Source: an uncultured Rhodanobacteraceae bacterium (GTDB taxonomy: Bacteria; Pseudomonadota; Gammaproteobacteria; Xanthomonadales; Rhodanobacteraceae). Taken from it: a stretch of 7,695 nucleotides of DNA. Each line of letters starts with the position of its first letter. Position 1 is the stretch's first letter. The stretch lies in assembly GCA_913053815.1 (NCBI GenBank), contig CAJXGK010000080.1, positions 1-7,695 of the forward strand, in the 5' to 3' direction. A model generated the notes under the pieces. That model saw only the letters and a list, made by a program, of their open reading frames with translations. It was not told where the DNA came from and did no database searches. The position numbers were made by a program, and so were the translations under genes. This document shows, one piece after another, positions 6,488-7,695 of the stretch.

Positions 6488-6754
6488 TCAGTGGGGGAAA
6501 TCATTGAGCTGCAAAGTACCTATTCCTTCTTCGGGTAGAAGGACCGGTATGCCATCGTCGATACGATAAATGACCTTAGCATCGCGGGTGATCAGGCCTT
6601 CAGTCAACGGCGACTGAATGACCGTGCCAACAACGGTTTCGACCTGTCCTGCCTGAATGGCACGATTCAGTGTGTCCAGCTCCTTGTGTAGGAGTGGGCG
6701 TAGGGGGGTCTTGCTGACTGGGCAAACCAGAATATCGAGTAAGCGGGTGTCCAT
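6488..6754 (-). CDS. Trm112/YcaR-family small protein
   Basis: 88 residues beginning [12 protein letters not shown], the characteristic start of bacterial Trm112-like proteins (YcaR/UPF0434), and ending its core with [15 protein letters not shown] (63-77), matching the usual YPVRDGIPVLL. Relatives are usually about 60-70 residues; the excess lies in an insertion at about 25-58. Only the first Cys of the usual CPVCK is kept (CPVSK, Cys11, Ser14), so a zinc site is doubtful. Eukaryotic Trm112 activates methyltransferases; the bacterial role is not settled. The frame is open further upstream to 6889, but the ATG at 6754 fits the family N terminus and has AGGA with 8 bases of spacing. It is divergent from purE and heads the run to DUF1631 and nadC. 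The 81 bases after its stop hold an AT-rich patch but no firm promoter. Confidence 0.88.
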   Translation of the reverse strand: MDTRLLDILVCPVSKTPLRPLLHKELDTLNRAIQAGQVETVVGTVIQSPLTEGLITRDAKVIYRIDDGIPVLLPEEGIGTLQLNDFPH

Positions 6755-6817
6755 GATGCAGATCCTGTCTGTCTGTGGAGAGGGGGGTCGGCTCATAGCC
6801 GCAAGGGAGCAAGCCTT

Positions 6818-6846
6818 GTTATCGCATGAGCACACAACGCGTACAA
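6818..6846 (-). promoter_or_regulatory. Candidate promoter for the Trm112-DUF1631-nadC run
   Basis: On the minus strand TTGTAC (6846-6841), a 17-base spacer and GATAAC (6823-6818) form a weak sigma-70-like pair; transcription would start near 6811, giving a leader of about 57 bases. It occupies almost the same bases as the purE promoter candidate on the other strand. The match to consensus is poor. Confidence 0.22.
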
Positions 6847-6847
6847 T
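6819..6847 (+). promoter_or_regulatory. Candidate purE promoter
   Basis: TACAAT (6842-6847) is a good -10 hexamer. A weak -35, TTATCG (6819-6824), stands 17 bases upstream. Transcription would start near 6854, leaving a leader of only about 18 bases that carries the purE Shine-Dalgarno (AGGG, 6861-6864). No PurR operator of the E. coli type is visible nearby. Confidence 0.45.
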
Positions 6848-6871
6848 AGCTTTTTTAGACAGGGCCAGCCA

Positions 6872-7378
6872 ATGGCAATTCGGGATCAATCACCACAGGT
6901 TGGGGTGGTCATGGGATCACGTTCTGACTGGGAAACGATGCGTCATGCCCCGGAGATGTTGGAACAGCTCGGTATCCCTCATGAAGTACGCGTCGTTTCA
7001 GCACATCGGACCCCGGATTTATTGTTTGAGTACGCGGACTCGGCCGCTTCGCGGGGACTAGTCGTGATCATTGCCGGAGCAGGGGGTGCGGCTCACTTGC
7101 CAGGGATGCTGGCGGCAAAAACGATCCTTCCCGTACTTGGTGTCCCTATCCAATCGCGGGTCTTGAATGGTTTAGATTCACTGCTTTCGATGGTGCAGAT
7201 GCCGGCTGGAATAGCTGTCGCCACGTTTGCGATTGGGCGGGCTGGAGCCGTCAATGCCGCGCTCTTTGCGGCGGCTTTGCTAGCGAACGATAACAAGATT
7301 CTGGGTGAGGCACTGCGGCGCTTTCGAAGTGAGCAGACCAAAGCGGTGCTGCTGGCTTCTGACCCGAGGCTGACATGA
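6872..7378 (+). CDS. purE: N5-carboxyaminoimidazole ribonucleotide mutase (PurE class I)
   Basis: 168 residues, typical of bacterial class I PurE, an octameric cytosolic enzyme. It moves the carboxyl group of N5-CAIR to give CAIR in de novo purine synthesis and takes its substrate from PurK. Motifs: [11 protein letters not shown] (10-20) with the phosphate-binding Gly-Ser-Arg-Ser-Asp, VVSAHRTPD (41-49) with catalytic His45, [13 protein letters not shown] (67-79), PVLGVP (87-92), [14 protein letters not shown] (100-113) and [15 protein letters not shown] (117-131). The presence of purK next door supports the class I, two-enzyme route over a class II AIR carboxylase. The ATG at 6872 has AGGG 7 bases upstream. 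It is the first gene of the purEK operon and overlaps purK by ATGA. Confidence 0.97.
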   Translation: MAIRDQSPQVGVVMGSRSDWETMRHAPEMLEQLGIPHEVRVVSAHRTPDLLFEYADSAASRGLVVIIAGAGGAAHLPGMLAAKTILPVLGVPIQSRVLNGLDSLLSMVQMPAGIAVATFAIGRAGAVNAALFAAALLANDNKILGEALRRFRSEQTKAVLLASDPRLT

Positions 7379-7695
7379 AGGCTCCGGTCGTCGGAATCCT
7401 GGGTGGGGGGCAATTGGCTCGTATGCTGATACTTGCCGGTACTCCGCTCGGAGTTCGGTTTCAGGTACTCGATAGTTGTGCCGATGCGTGTGCGGGAGCC
7501 TTGGCTCCTCTGGAGGTTGCAGATTGGCAGGATCGCGACGCTTTGCAGCGCTGGGCTCGGGGCGTGGATGTGATCACCTTTGATTTCGAAAATGTTCCGG
7601 CTGACGCGGCTGCAGAGATGGCTGCCAGAGTTCCGGTATTTCCCCAACCGAAGGCCTTGGCTATCGCCCAGGATCGTCTTGCCGAAAAGACCCTG
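7375..7695 (+). CDS. purK: N5-carboxyaminoimidazole ribonucleotide synthase, N-terminal part
   Basis: The first 107 residues of PurK; the gene continues beyond the window (full proteins are roughly 350-390 residues). PurK is an ATP-grasp enzyme that makes N5-CAIR from AIR, ATP and bicarbonate for PurE. The N-terminal nucleotide-fold motif [12 protein letters not shown] is at 7-18, FDFENV at 69-74, and [15 protein letters not shown] (91-105) corresponds to the usual P..AL...QDR..EK segment leading into the ATP-grasp domain. The start ATG overlaps the purE stop as ATGA, a standard coupling arrangement. Nothing in the visible part is broken. Confidence 0.95.
   Translation, partial: MKAPVVGILGGGQLARMLILAGTPLGVRFQVLDSCADACAGALAPLEVADWQDRDALQRWARGVDVITFDFENVPADAAAEMAARVPVFPQPKALAIAQDRLAEKTL

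Noticed and set aside
6755..6871. PurR operator in the purE promoter region
   Set aside because: No sequence close to the ACGCAAACGTTTGCGT type palindrome is present.
7093..7647. Minus-strand open frame of 184 codons
   Set aside because: Antisense to purE and purK, which are well supported.

Overview
The window looks like chromosomal housekeeping DNA from a gammaproteobacterium, moderately GC-rich by eye. The main evidence is an sspA-sspB pair (glutathione-S-transferase-fold stringent starvation protein A and the ClpXP adaptor SspB with its LRV-type C-terminal tail), together with a DUF1631 protein, nadC and purEK. I cannot name the genus.

Left part (1-3180). A MITE-like repeat copy, cut by the window edge, lies at 1-116. 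It is followed by a secreted SLT-type lytic transglycosylase (251-1180, +). The next 570 bases look intergenic, but on the minus strand they hold what I read as a heavily decayed membrane-anchored HtrA-family protease gene (DegS/AlgW type). The 9-residue signature FIQTDAAIN and a nearby LIGI..AIL are intact, while frameshifts, deletions and a lost catalytic serine break the rest. sspA (1754-2404) and sspB (2382-2852) follow as an overlapping pair. Then come about 160 bases of hairpin-rich spacer and a second, complete 163-bp copy of the repeat (3012-3174), which is a long imperfect palindrome with 19-bp terminal inverted repeats.

Middle and right part (3180-6754, minus strand). A likely co-transcribed set runs leftward: a Trm112/YcaR-family small protein (6754-6488), a 790-residue DUF1631 protein (6406-4034) and nadC (4034-3180). 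The DUF1631 stop and the nadC start share one base. nadC converges on sspB, and its stop lies 5 bases from the end of the complete repeat.

Right end (6755-7695). A 117-bp divergent promoter region separates the Trm112 gene from purE (6872-7378). purE overlaps purK by 4 bases; purK runs off the window. PurK and PurE catalyse consecutive steps that carboxylate aminoimidazole ribonucleotide in purine synthesis.

The gene content is ordinary. The parts worth a second look are the degraded protease gene hidden in the gap upstream of sspA, the palindromic repeat family, and the unexplained DUF1631 gene coupled to nadC. I found no tRNA, rRNA, CRISPR array, intact transposase, defence system or clearly new multi-gene system.
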